From: an uncultured Alphaproteobacteria bacterium
Lineage (GTDB): Bacteria; Pseudomonadota; Alphaproteobacteria; SP197
NCBI GenBank assembly: GCA_958295695.1
Contig: OY282363.1
Coordinates: 3,351,686 to 3,415,685, forward strand
DNA length: 64,000 nt
Reading direction: 5' to 3'
Shown here: piece by piece, positions 56,826 to 64,000 of the stretch
How the letters are laid out: the number at the start of each line of letters is the position of its first letter
Numbering within the stretch: position 1 is the stretch's first letter
The notes under the pieces: model-generated
What the model was told of the DNA's origin: nothing
The model's database searches: none
What the model saw: the letters and a program-made list of their open reading frames with translations, nothing else
Translations under genes and position numbers: made by a program

Positions 56826-58100
56826 ATGACGCCGGACGCGAGGAGCCTTTCATCCGCCACGCGCGCCACGCTGGAGGCCATGGAGGCGGTGGCGGCCGAC
56901 GGCAACGCGGACTGGCTGACGCTGCCGCCCGACGCCTATTGCAATCCCGAGATCCACACCCTCGAGCGCGAGCGCATCTTCCGGGCTGGCTGGCTCGCGC
57001 TGGGGCGCGCGGACGAGGTCGCGGAGCCCGGCGCCTATCTCGCCCGCGAGGTCGTGGGCGAGCCGGTCGTCATGGTGCGCGGCGGCGACGGCGCGCTGCG
57101 CGTGTTCTCCAACATCTGCCGCCACCGCTGGATGAAGGTGCTCGACGGACGCGGCCGCAAGGCGGTTGTCACCTGCCCCTACCACGCCTGGGCCTACGGG
57201 CTGGACGGCCGGCTCCGCTCGGCGCCGGGCATGGAGCGGCGCCCCGGCTTCGAGACCGCGTCGGTCCGCCTGCGAGAGCTCCGGCACGAGGTCTGGCAGG
57301 GCTTCGTCTATGTCAATCTCGACGGCGCGGCCGACCCGCTCGGCGGCCGGCTGGCCGACCTGGCGCCGCGGATCGCCGCCTACCGCCTGGAGGACTGGAT
57401 CGCCGCCGCCACGGTAGTCTGCGGCGAGGTTCCCTGGGACTGGAAGGTCATGCAGGACAACGGCGAGTGCTACCACCACGAGGGGCTGCACCCCCGCACC
57501 TTCCAGGACGTCTTCCCCGGCGAGCGGGCGGGCGGGACGGCCGGGAAGGACTGGACCCTGCTTTGGACGCCCGCGCGCGAGGAACTGCTGGAGACGACGG
57601 CGTCGGGCGAGCCGGTCATGCCCGGTTGCTTCTTCGAGCCGCTTCCCGGCCTCGACGACTTTCAGCGGACCCACTTCCTGCTGGTCTACGCGCTGCCCAA
57701 CTTCTTCATCTATCTCCAGCCCGACTGCGGGCTCCTGGTCCGCGTCCTGCCGCTCGCCGCGGGCCGTTCCGACATGGAGGCCGACATCCTCGTGCCGCGC
57801 CGCGCCCAGGCCCTGCCGGACTACGCCGAGCGCCTGGCCCGCTTCACCGCCTTCTTCAACCGCTTCAACGACGAGGACACGCCGGTGAACGCGGCGGTCC
57901 AGAAGGCGCTGGCGTCGGGCCGCGCCCACCGCGCGCGGCTCTCCCACCTGGAGAGCCACAACCGCCACGTCGCATGGTGGGTCGCCGACAAGCTGGCCGT
58001 CCCTCGATACGACGCCGGCGCGCCTTCGTCCGGAAGCACCCGGAACGGTCCCGACGCGGCCACGGGCGACGGCGTCGCGGCGACCGTATCGGCGCCGTAG
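56826..58100 (+). CDS. Rieske oxygenase, alpha subunit, with abnormal C-terminus
   Basis: Rieske oxygenase of 424 residues. Rieske ligands C98-x-H100 and C117-x2-H120 (NICRHRW, CPYHAWAYG); mononuclear iron site DNGECYHHEGLH with H217 and H222. ATG at 56826 with GGAAGG ahead. Catalytic core is complete to about residue 392 (AWWVADKLA). The last ~32 residues (RYDAGAPSSGS and on) are low-complexity and run antisense to a stump of another gene, starting right after the repeat 13-mer GTCCCTCGATACG. The natural C-terminus is thus replaced by read-through across a fusion point. Probably still active. Sits beside sarcosine oxidase genes. Confidence 0.85.
   Translation: MTPDARSLSSATRATLEAMEAVAADGNADWLTLPPDAYCNPEIHTLERERIFRAGWLALGRADEVAEPGAYLAREVVGEPVVMVRGGDGALRVFSNICRHRWMKVLDGRGRKAVVTCPYHAWAYGLDGRLRSAPGMERRPGFETASVRLRELRHEVWQGFVYVNLDGAADPLGGRLADLAPRIAAYRLEDWIAAATVVCGEVPWDWKVMQDNGECYHHEGLHPRTFQDVFPGERAGGTAGKDWTLLWTPAREELLETTASGEPVMPGCFFEPLPGLDDFQRTHFLLVYALPNFFIYLQPDCGLLVRVLPLAAGRSDMEADILVPRRAQALPDYAERLARFTAFFNRFNDEDTPVNAAVQKALASGRAHRARLSHLESHNRHVAWWVADKLAVPRYDAGAPSSGSTRNGPDAATGDGVAATVSAP
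58000..58012 (-). repeat. Short CTTCGATACG-type repeat piece at a gene-fusion point, copy d
   Basis: The 13-mer CGTATCGAGGGAC (minus strand) is identical to the ends of copies b and c. It lies exactly where the Rieske gene's normal coding stops and where the minus-strand stump at 58013 begins, suggesting recombination through the repeat. Confidence 0.5.
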
Positions 58101-58258
58101 CCGAACTCCTCGAGCGACCGGGAGCGCGCCGGCGCCTCGAGCGCCAGACGCCGGGACGGATCGAAACGCCGCTCGCGCGCGAGCGGCCGGTAGCCGTCGG
58201 GCAAATCGTGGGGAAACCGCAAGGGCCGCGCAGCGGGAGCGCGGCCGGCAGCCGTCAC
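58013..58258 (-). pseudogene. Truncated gene downstream of soxG (N-terminal stump), unassigned
   Basis: A GTG at 58258 overlaps the soxG stop (GTGA) and opens about 75 codons that look like real protein: PLRFPHDLPDGYRPLARE, FDPSRRLALEAPARSRS, LEEFGYGADTVAATPSPVAA, SGPFRVLPDEGA. The pattern changes abruptly to unrelated sequence at the 13-mer repeat (58012). The frame then continues antisense to the Rieske gene. I read it as the front end of a gene once following soxG, cut by a rearrangement. It vaguely recalls phytanoyl-CoA-dioxygenase-type N-termini, but I do not assign it. Confidence 0.45.
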
Positions 58259-58980
58259 GCTCCGCCGCGCTCCGTCGCGCCGCCGGCAAGGGTCGCGAGG
58301 GCCTCCAGGCCCACGACCCGGCCGCCGTACTCGGCCATGGCGTCGGTCAGGCACTCCCACATGTAGACGACCGCCGCGCTGTCGACCAACACGTCGAGCG
58401 CGTAGGTCCGGCCGCGGTCGTTGCGCACCACGATGGCGTTCATCCGCGCCACGCTGGTCTGGGCGATCCGGCGGTTGGCGAAACGGTGGGGCCTGAGGTC
58501 GATGGCGCACAGCTTGGCCATCGTCTCCGGCGCCCTCTCGCCCACGACGCCGATGTGAGCGTTGGCGTCCGACCGCGGCGCGGGGTAGCAGGTCGCCCCG
58601 TCCACGGTCCACGCGGCGGCCAGCCTGTCGATCGTGCCGGAGCCGGCGTCGTCGCCCGCGAGCAGCAGCACCTCGCCCGCCGCCAGACGGCAGGCGAGCA
58701 CGCCGTCGGCCTGGGCGCGGGCCTCGTTCGGCTCGCCGAGGTCGAGGCCCTGGGCGGTCGCCCAGCCGGCCATGTCCCAGCCCTTGTAGCCGGCGCGCGG
58801 AAGCGCGGTGAGGTCGGCGATGGCGAGGCCGCGCGCGGCGTCGGCCTCGTCCGCCGCGTCGCCGTAGCGGGCGGGGCAGGCGAAGCCGTTCACGTCGGTC
58901 CAGACGGCGTCCAGCGCGGCCGAGACGCGGTAGAGGTTGGAGCGCCGGACGCGGTCGGCGGGCCCCGGGGACTCGGGCAT
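58255..58980 (-). CDS. soxG: Sarcosine oxidase gamma subunit
   Basis: Small GcvT-related subunit of heterotetrameric sarcosine oxidase, 241 residues. RRSNLYRVSAALDAVWTDVNGFACP near the start, GLAIADLTALPRAGYKGW in the middle and AKLCAIDLRPHRFANRRIAQTSVARMNAIVVR as the characteristic gamma motif. ATG at 58980, ten bases after the soxA stop, with a longer upstream frame rejected as soxA overlap. Works with SoxA and SoxD. Downstream lies a truncated gene coupled by GTGA. Confidence 0.9.
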   Translation of the reverse strand: MPESPGPADRVRRSNLYRVSAALDAVWTDVNGFACPARYGDAADEADAARGLAIADLTALPRAGYKGWDMAGWATAQGLDLGEPNEARAQADGVLACRLAAGEVLLLAGDDAGSGTIDRLAAAWTVDGATCYPAPRSDANAHIGVVGERAPETMAKLCAIDLRPHRFANRRIAQTSVARMNAIVVRNDRGRTYALDVLVDSAAVVYMWECLTDAMAEYGGRVVGLEALATLAGGATERGGA

Positions 58981-58990
58981 GACCGTTCCT

Positions 58991-61927
58991 CTAGAGTTCC
59001 TGGCGGGCGTTCTCGGGATCGAAGAAGGGCAGCGGCACGACCCTGCACGCGACATGGGCGGCGCGCCCGGCCTTCGCGCCCCCGCCGTCGACCCTCACCT
59101 GGAAGACGGTTCCCTCCTCGGCCCGGTCGGCCTGGACGTAGGCCAGCCCGATCGCCTTTCCGAGCGTCGGCGAATAGCCGCAGGAGGTGACGCGGCCGGC
59201 GATCTCGCCGTCCCCGATGACGAGATGGCATTCCTTGGGGATACGGCCGCCGGCGCCCGGCTCGAGCTCGAAACCGACGAGCCTGCGCCCGACCGTGTCG
59301 CGCTGGAGGTCGATCGACCGCTTGCCGATGAAGAACGGCCGTTTCTTGGCGAGCGCCCAGTCCATGCCGGCCTCCAGGGGGTTGGTCAGGCCGTCGGTGT
59401 CCTGGCTCACGATGACGTGGCCCTTCTCCAGACGGAGCAGGCGCTGGCACTCGACGCCGAAGGGCCTGACGCCGCGGTCGGCGCCCGCCTCCATGATCGC
59501 GTCCCACAGCGCCTCGCCGGAATGCGCCGGACAGTGGAGCTCGTAGCCCAGCTCGCCGACGAAACCGACCCGGAGCAGGCGGCAGGGGACGCCCGCCACG
59601 GCCGCCATGCGGACGCCCATGTAGGGGAAGCCCTCCGCCGAAAGGTCCTCGTCGGTCAGGCGCGCGAGCACCTCGCGGGACCGCGGACCGGCGATGTTCA
59701 CCCCGCTGAAGGCGCCCGTGACGTTCGTGACGTCGACCTTGAGCCGCCACTGGGCGTTCCAGAACAGCATCTCGCGGTAGACGCCGTCGACGCCCGAGGT
59801 GGTCGCGGTCACGTAGTAGTGCTCGTCGTGGAAACGGCAGGCGACGCCGTCGTCGGTGATGACGCCGGTCATGTCGGTCATCAGCGTATAGCGCGCCCGG
59901 CCCACCCGTTGCTTCTTGTAGGCCCAGGTGTACATGCGCTCCATCATCTCGCCGGCGTCGGGACCGCGGACCTCGAGGCCGCCCAGCGTCGAGACGTCGA
60001 TCAGGCCGACGTTCTCGCGCACGTTCCGGGCCTCGGCGTGGATCGCCGCGTCGCGGTCGGAGCCCTTGCCGTAAACCTCGGGGCGGTACCACGGGCCCGC
60101 CAGCATCATCGTCGCGCCCGCTTCCTCGTGGCGGTGGTGCATGGAGGTGTAGCGCCTGGGCTCGAAGCCGCGGCCCGCCAAGACGCCGATCTTTTCGGCG
60201 GTGTAGGGCGGCCTCTGGGTGGTCATGCCGGCCTCGTTGACGCCGAGGCCGTTGGCCCTGGCGTTGAGGCGGACCGCGTTGAGCCAGGAATGGCGACCCT
60301 GGCTGGGGCCCATGCCGCAGGTCGAGAACCGCTTCATGAGCTCGATGTGGGCGTAGCCTTCCCTGACCGCGTTGTCGAGGTCGTGCACTTGCAGGTCCTC
60401 GTCGAAATCGACGAAGTCCTTGCCCTTGGCGTGCTCGAAGATGGGCCAGGGGTGGTTCTGGCCCCGCTCGCCCCTGTCGTTCCCGACCGACGGGGCGACG
60501 CCCCTCGCGAAGCCCGCGTCCCTGGCGGCCGACCAGCCGGCGGCGCGGCCCTGCTCGATCACCGTGTCGATCGGGAAGCAGCCCGCGACGGACCCCGCGG
60601 CGTACATGCCGGCCGGAAGCGCGCCGATCTCGAACATGGCGGTCGCGTCGTTGTAGGGCGTCCGGCCGCCGGCGTGCCAGATCAGGTTGGCCGCCGGCTG
60701 CCAGCCGATCGAGCTGACGATCGTGTCGCATTCGAAGGTGTCGTGGCGGTCGGCGACGCGGCCCTCGCCCACGATCCGCGCGACGCGCGCGCCCTCGACG
60801 CCGTTGAGGCGCGGCTTGGCGAGCGCCTCGCAGACCGTGGCGCCGACCGCGATCGGAACGCCGTGGTCGGCCACCGCGCCGGCCAGCTCGTGGCGTGGCC
60901 GCTCGGCGCCGAGATCGGCGACGCAGGCGACCTCGACGCCCGCCCCGATCAGGTCGAGCGCCGCGGCGTAGCCGTCCGGGTTGGCGGTGGCGACCACCGC
61001 GCGATGGCCGGGCCTGACGCCGTAGCGGTTGACCAGCCGCTGGGCGGCGGAGCCGTACATCACCCCGGGCAGGTCGTTGTTGCGGAAGACCAGGGGCTGC
61101 TCGTAGCTGCCAGTCGCCACGACCACGGCCCTGGCGCGCAGCTTGAACATGCGGTCGCCCCGGATCACCGGCAGGAAGTGGTCGGCGAACCATCCGTTGC
61201 AGACGGCGCCCGTCAGCGCCCGGATGTTCGCCTTCGCCTCGACCGCCCCGACAAGGCTGTCCCGCTCCCTCGCCGCGCGCTCGCCCGCGGCGTCGAACCG
61301 GGCGTAGGTGAGCGAGCCGCCGAGGCCGGGGTTCTCCTCGATCAGGACGACCTCGATGTCGTCCGACGACCCGGCGGCCTCGAGCGCCGCGGCCATGCCA
61401 GCCGGCCCGCCGCCCACCACGGCGACATCGGCCCAGAGGTACTGCTTGTCGAAATAGCCGCGGTCCGCCCCGGTGTTCACCTTGCCCAGGCCCGCCAGAT
61501 GGCGGATCGCCGGCTCCCAGCGTTTCCAGACGCCCTTCGGCTTGTAGAACGCCTTGTAGTAGAAGCCCACCGGCAGGAACCGGCCCATCCTGTCGAGAAT
61601 CTGGGCGCGGTCGCGCTCGAGGCCGCCGAAGGTGTTCTGGGCCTCGACCGCCATGCCGTCCTCGATGAGCCGGACGTCGGCCGGCGCGTTCGCCTCGTCG
61701 CCGATCTGGACCAGGCTGTTGGCGTCGTGGCCGGCGGCGGACAGCGTCGCGCGCGGGCGGTGGTACTTGAACGAACGGGAGACGACCTTGACGTCCTCGG
61801 CCCAGAGCGCGCTCGTGATCGTGTCGCCCGCGAAGCCCGCGCGGGCCTTGCCGTCGAACGTGAAGGCGATGGGCCGCGACCGGTCGATCAGCAGGCCGTG
61901 GGGCGCGTCGAGACGGTTGCGCGACAT
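58991..61927 (-). CDS. soxA: Sarcosine oxidase alpha subunit
   Basis: Large subunit, 978 residues, with NAD and folate sites. N-terminal ferredoxin-like region (ITFTFDGKAR-type start, SFKYHRPRATLSAAGHDANSLVQIG), an NAD/FAD domain with VAVVGGGPAGMAAALEAAG near 170, and a C-terminal aminomethyltransferase-like domain (about 580-978; GVSGVNIAGPRSREVL-like and GELGYELHCPAHSGEALWDAI). The complex oxidises sarcosine to glycine, passing the methyl group to tetrahydrofolate and making H2O2. ATG at 61927 gives MSRNRLDAPHG. Only six bases after soxD. Confidence 0.95.
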   Translation of the reverse strand: MSRNRLDAPHGLLIDRSRPIAFTFDGKARAGFAGDTITSALWAEDVKVVSRSFKYHRPRATLSAAGHDANSLVQIGDEANAPADVRLIEDGMAVEAQNTFGGLERDRAQILDRMGRFLPVGFYYKAFYKPKGVWKRWEPAIRHLAGLGKVNTGADRGYFDKQYLWADVAVVGGGPAGMAAALEAAGSSDDIEVVLIEENPGLGGSLTYARFDAAGERAARERDSLVGAVEAKANIRALTGAVCNGWFADHFLPVIRGDRMFKLRARAVVVATGSYEQPLVFRNNDLPGVMYGSAAQRLVNRYGVRPGHRAVVATANPDGYAAALDLIGAGVEVACVADLGAERPRHELAGAVADHGVPIAVGATVCEALAKPRLNGVEGARVARIVGEGRVADRHDTFECDTIVSSIGWQPAANLIWHAGGRTPYNDATAMFEIGALPAGMYAAGSVAGCFPIDTVIEQGRAAGWSAARDAGFARGVAPSVGNDRGERGQNHPWPIFEHAKGKDFVDFDEDLQVHDLDNAVREGYAHIELMKRFSTCGMGPSQGRHSWLNAVRLNARANGLGVNEAGMTTQRPPYTAEKIGVLAGRGFEPRRYTSMHHRHEEAGATMMLAGPWYRPEVYGKGSDRDAAIHAEARNVRENVGLIDVSTLGGLEVRGPDAGEMMERMYTWAYKKQRVGRARYTLMTDMTGVITDDGVACRFHDEHYYVTATTSGVDGVYREMLFWNAQWRLKVDVTNVTGAFSGVNIAGPRSREVLARLTDEDLSAEGFPYMGVRMAAVAGVPCRLLRVGFVGELGYELHCPAHSGEALWDAIMEAGADRGVRPFGVECQRLLRLEKGHVIVSQDTDGLTNPLEAGMDWALAKKRPFFIGKRSIDLQRDTVGRRLVGFELEPGAGGRIPKECHLVIGDGEIAGRVTSCGYSPTLGKAIGLAYVQADRAEEGTVFQVRVDGGGAKAGRAAHVACRVVPLPFFDPENARQEL

Positions 61928-61933
61928 GGCGGC

Positions 61934-62227
61934 CTACTCCTTCGTCCCGGGCGCGGCGAAGTCGACCCTCTCCCCGAAAGCCTCGCTCGCGGGATAGGTC
62001 TTCAGGATCTCGTCGGTCCGGGTGTCGCGCTCGGCGATGAACCAGTAGGCGGTCGGCGTGTGATACCACCACTCGCGCACCACGCCGGCGATGTTGTCCT
62101 CGAGATAGACGTAGTCGACCCAGGTCTCGCGGTCGCAGTCGGGCGGCGGCAGTTCGGAAACCTCGCCGCCGCAGGAGAACTCGGAGATGTTGCGCGGTCC
62201 GTTGAGCGGACAGGGCATGATCTTCAT
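61934..62227 (-). CDS. soxD: Sarcosine oxidase delta subunit, variant zinc site
   Basis: Small subunit of 97 residues. MKIMPCPLNGPRN..EFSCGGEV at the start and EWWYHTPTAYWFIAERDT in the middle. Classical SoxD binds zinc by Cys6, Cys9, His59 and Cys63; here C6 and H56 are kept but the second and fourth positions are Asn9 and Ala60, so the zinc site is probably lost or altered. ATG at 62227 is the natural start. In most operons soxB precedes it; here no soxB is upstream. The first gene of soxD-soxA-soxG. Confidence 0.9.
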   Translation of the reverse strand: MKIMPCPLNGPRNISEFSCGGEVSELPPPDCDRETWVDYVYLEDNIAGVVREWWYHTPTAYWFIAERDTRTDEILKTYPASEAFGERVDFAAPGTKE

Positions 62228-62360
62228 CGCTGCGCTCCCTTCGGCCGGCGCCCGCGGCGAAGCCGTGGGTCTAGACCAGCCGCGCGCCCCTGTCCACGGA
62301 GCGGGCCCGCCGACGCGGGCCCTTGCGCGACGGACCCGGCGCCGCCACAACACCGGCGCC

Positions 62361-62615
62361 ATGAGAGTCGTCCTGCCGCTCGTTCTCGCCGCCGCCCTCG
62401 GCCTCGCGGCGCCCGCCCGGGCCGACGTCGAGAGCGATGTCCGGGCGGCCGCGGCCGCGGCGGAGGCCGGCGACGCCTTCTGGGGCCGGGGCCTGGCCCG
62501 CGGGGCCCTGGGCGACCATACCGCCGCCGCCGCGGACTTCACGGCGGCCCATGCGCTGGGCGTGAAGAACCCGGCGCTCGACCGGAGCCTGCGCCAACTC
62601 GGCGCGATCGAGTAG
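62361..62615 (+). CDS. Small exported protein with single TPR-like unit
   Basis: An 84-residue protein: signal peptide (VVLPLVLAAALGLAAPARA) then a short helical domain with an aromatic-glycine TPR-like helix pair (AGDAFWGRGLARGALGDHTAAAADFTAAHALG). ATG at 62361 opens MRVVLPL. Convergent with the HIT gene at 62634. Function unknown; the repeat suggests protein binding in the periplasm. Confidence 0.65.
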   Translation: MRVVLPLVLAAALGLAAPARADVESDVRAAAAAAEAGDAFWGRGLARGALGDHTAAAADFTAAHALGVKNPALDRSLRQLGAIE

Positions 62616-62633
62616 GCGGCGCGGAGGCCGCGG

Positions 62634-63008
62634 TCAGCCGGCGACCAGCGGTCCGAGGGGCTTGCCGGCGAGGATGTGGACATGGAAGTGCGGCACGATC
62701 TGGCCGCTGTCCGGGCCCTGGTTGGCGATCAGCCTGTGGCCGCCCCGGGTGACGTCGAGGTCGCGGCAGATGCTCGCCACCGCGCGCCAGAACGCGGCGA
62801 TCTCGGCGTCGCCGGCGTCGCGATGGAAGTCGCCGTGGGCGATGTAGCGGCCCTTGGGGATCGCCAGCACGTGGACCGGCGCCTGCGGCGCGATATCGCG
62901 GAAGGCGAGCACGTGCTCGTCCTCATGGACGGTTTCGCTCGGCAGCTCGCCGCGCAGGATTCTGGCGAAGATGTTGTCGTCGTCGTAGGTCTCGAAGTCG
63001 ATGGTCAT
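62634..63008 (-). CDS. HIT-family nucleotide hydrolase
   Basis: Histidine-triad protein of 124 residues, likely a purine nucleoside phosphoramidase of the HinT group. IFARILRGELPSETVHEDEHVLAF is the usual first strand and helix, HVLAIPKGRYI follows, and the HxHxH motif is PHFHVHILAGKPLG near the C-terminus. ATG at 63008 (MTIDFETYDDDN) is preferred because the family starts there; 24 upstream codons look unlike it. Lies 113 bp downstream of phoB. Confidence 0.93.
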   Translation of the reverse strand: MTIDFETYDDDNIFARILRGELPSETVHEDEHVLAFRDIAPQAPVHVLAIPKGRYIAHGDFHRDAGDAEIAAFWRAVASICRDLDVTRGGHRLIANQGPDSGQIVPHFHVHILAGKPLGPLVAG

Positions 63009-63121
63009 GGTCTCGTCCGGGATGGCGTCGGGCGCGGCGCGGGCCGCCCGCATCATCCACGGCGCGGACGGACGGCGCAATGGAGCGCGTCGGGCGGCCG
63101 GGGAAACGGCGGACGCCGGGT

Positions 63122-63814
63122 CTACGCGGCGGCGAGCGCGTAGCCGGCGGAGCGGACCGTGCGGATCGGGTCGCCGCCGCCATGCGCGTTGAGCGCCTTC
63201 CTGAGGCGGCCGATATGGACATCGACGGTGCGCGGCTCGACGAAGATGTCGTTGCCCCAGACCCGGTCGAGGAGCTGTTCGCGGCTGAACACGCGGCCCG
63301 GGTTCTCCATGAGGAAGCGCAGCAGGGCGAACTCGCGCGGGCCCAGGCGAACCGGCCGGCCGTCGCGCGACACCTTGTGGGCCGCGAGGTCCATGTGGAG
63401 GCCGGCGTAGGCGAGCGCCTCCCCGGCGAGCGCCGGGCGGATGCGCCGCATGACCGCCCGGATGCGCGCGAGAAGCTCGGCCGGCGAGAACGGCTTGGGG
63501 ATGTAGTCGTCGGCGCCGGCCTCGAGCCCGCGCACCCTGTCCCGCTCCTCGCCGCGCGCCGTGAGCATGATGACCGGCGTGTTGGCGAGCTCGCCGTCGC
63601 GCCGGAGCTGGCGGCAGATCTCGATGCCGCCGAGCGACGGCAGCATCCAGTCCAGGATCACGATGTCGGGGCGCTCCTCGCGCGCGACGGTCAGCGCCTC
63701 CCGGCCGTCGACCGCCTCGAGCACCCGGTAGCCCGCCTTCTCCAGGTTGTAGCGGACCAGCGCCAGAAGGGGCGCCTCGTCGTCGACGACGAGGACCGTG
63801 GCGTCGCGCCTCAC
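63122..63814 (-). CDS. phoB: Phosphate regulon response regulator PhoB
   Basis: OmpR-class two-component regulator of 230 residues. Receiver domain with phospho-acceptor D55 (DIVILDWMLPS) and the acidic pair D11-D12, and a C-terminal winged-helix domain (LGPREFALLRFLMENPGRVFSREQLLDRVWG, RTVDVHIGRLRKAL) that binds pho boxes. GTG at 63814 overlaps the phoU stop (GTGA). Activates phosphate starvation genes in response to PhoR. Order phoU-phoB is the typical alphaproteobacterial pst-pho end. Confidence 0.95.
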   Translation of the reverse strand: MRRDATVLVVDDEAPLLALVRYNLEKAGYRVLEAVDGREALTVAREERPDIVILDWMLPSLGGIEICRQLRRDGELANTPVIMLTARGEERDRVRGLEAGADDYIPKPFSPAELLARIRAVMRRIRPALAGEALAYAGLHMDLAAHKVSRDGRPVRLGPREFALLRFLMENPGRVFSREQLLDRVWGNDIFVEPRTVDVHIGRLRKALNAHGGGDPIRTVRSAGYALAAA

Positions 63815-64000
63815 GGCTCGCCCGCCTCTTCGTCGTCCGGGTCGACGCCCAGCACGGTGTTCGTCTTGGGGCGCTCGCGATCCGGCAACCGGCCGAGGAT
63901 CGTGTAGGTCACCATTTCGGCGATGTTGGTCGCATGGTCGCCGATGCGCTCGATGTTCTTGGCGACGAAATGAACCTGCGTGCCCGGCGCGATGAGCCCG
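63811..64000 (-). CDS. phoU: Phosphate signalling protein PhoU (5' part beyond window)
   Basis: C-terminal ~62 residues of PhoU: GTQVHFVAKNIERIGDHATNIAEMV is the second metal-binding helix with the conserved E..RIGDH, followed by an acidic tail (VDPDDEEAGEP). PhoU damps PhoR and the Pst transporter under phosphate plenty. The stop overlaps the phoB start, consistent with coupling. N-terminal part lies off the right edge, on the plus-coordinate side. Confidence 0.93.
   Translation of the reverse strand, partial: GLIAPGTQVHFVAKNIERIGDHATNIAEMVTYTILGRLPDRERPKTNTVLGVDPDDEEAGEP

Noticed and set aside
58937..62752. A 1271-codon plus-strand frame opposite soxA
   Set aside because: Shadow of soxA and soxD; no ribosome site, no recognisable domain.

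Overview
The window is very GC-rich (about 70% by eye) chromosomal DNA. It most likely comes from an alphaproteobacterium, perhaps of the Rhodospirillales grade. The main reasons are a DUF4167 gene between clpB and prmC, the ispG-hisS-hemA-prfA-prmC-clpB housekeeping string, a ccmI/ccmH/ccmF cytochrome c maturation cluster, ubiG next to lysC, and phoU-phoB at the right edge. No rRNA, tRNA, CRISPR array or complete insertion sequence was found. Genes are tightly packed and many same-strand neighbours overlap by 1-4 bases.

Layout. 1-8.1 kb: a partial gamma-glutamyltransferase divergent from a Rieske oxygenase, a small membrane protein, a membrane-bound class III nucleotide cyclase, a methyltransferase, a metallo-beta-lactamase-fold hydrolase, pyrE and an MFS transporter. 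8.2-22 kb: core genes, namely clpB, DUF4167, prmC, prfA, hemA (glutamyl-tRNA reductase), hisS, ispG, a RodZ-like protein with a 117-bp internal tandem repeat, a nitronate monooxygenase-like gene, lysC and ubiG. 22-36 kb: catabolism and uptake, with an ALDH7-type dehydrogenase, CNT nucleoside permease, second Rieske oxygenase, methyltransferase, second gamma-glutamyltransferase, TauD-like oxygenase, acyl-CoA dehydrogenase, isochorismatase-like hydrolase, a 59-residue exported peptide gene and a polyamine-type ABC transporter.

36-39.1 kb is a lower-GC accessory patch with an ankyrin-repeat protein, an unrecognised exported protein and the stump of a second ankyrin gene. 39.1-47 kb: an old-yellow-enzyme/TMADH-type demethylase, a coiled-coil membrane protein with five 11-residue repeats, a DAO-family oxidoreductase and ccmI-ccmH-ccmF. 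At 47-48.7 kb lie a decayed homospermidine synthase gene and a two-gene unit coding for a predicted ADP-ribosyltransferase and an acidic partner. 48.7-62.2 kb: a carnitine/betaine-type catabolic block (triple RidA, LLM flavin oxidoreductase, BKACE, GAF protein, carnitine dehydrogenase-like, enoyl-CoA hydratase, LysR regulator, HisA-like protein, third Rieske oxygenase, and soxD-soxA-soxG without soxB). The end holds a HIT protein, phoB and partial phoU.

Read together, the accessory genes suggest an organism that imports and strips N-methylated nitrogen compounds. Carnitine dehydrogenase plus BKACE would give glycine betaine. Rieske oxygenases, a TMADH-type demethylase and heterotetrameric sarcosine oxidase would remove methyl groups stepwise, feeding one-carbon units and glycine to the cell. 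This is inferred from family membership and proximity; no substrate is proven by sequence.

Two dispersed repeat families sit in the intergenic gaps: a palindrome with a GCGGTTCC-type arm and a CTTCGATACG-type element. One of the second family marks a gene-fusion scar at about 58.0 kb, where the end of a Rieske gene runs into the stump of another gene. The most unusual items are the ADP-ribosyltransferase pair, the C5-pathway hemA in an otherwise alphaproteobacterial context, and the fresh-looking homospermidine synthase pseudogene.
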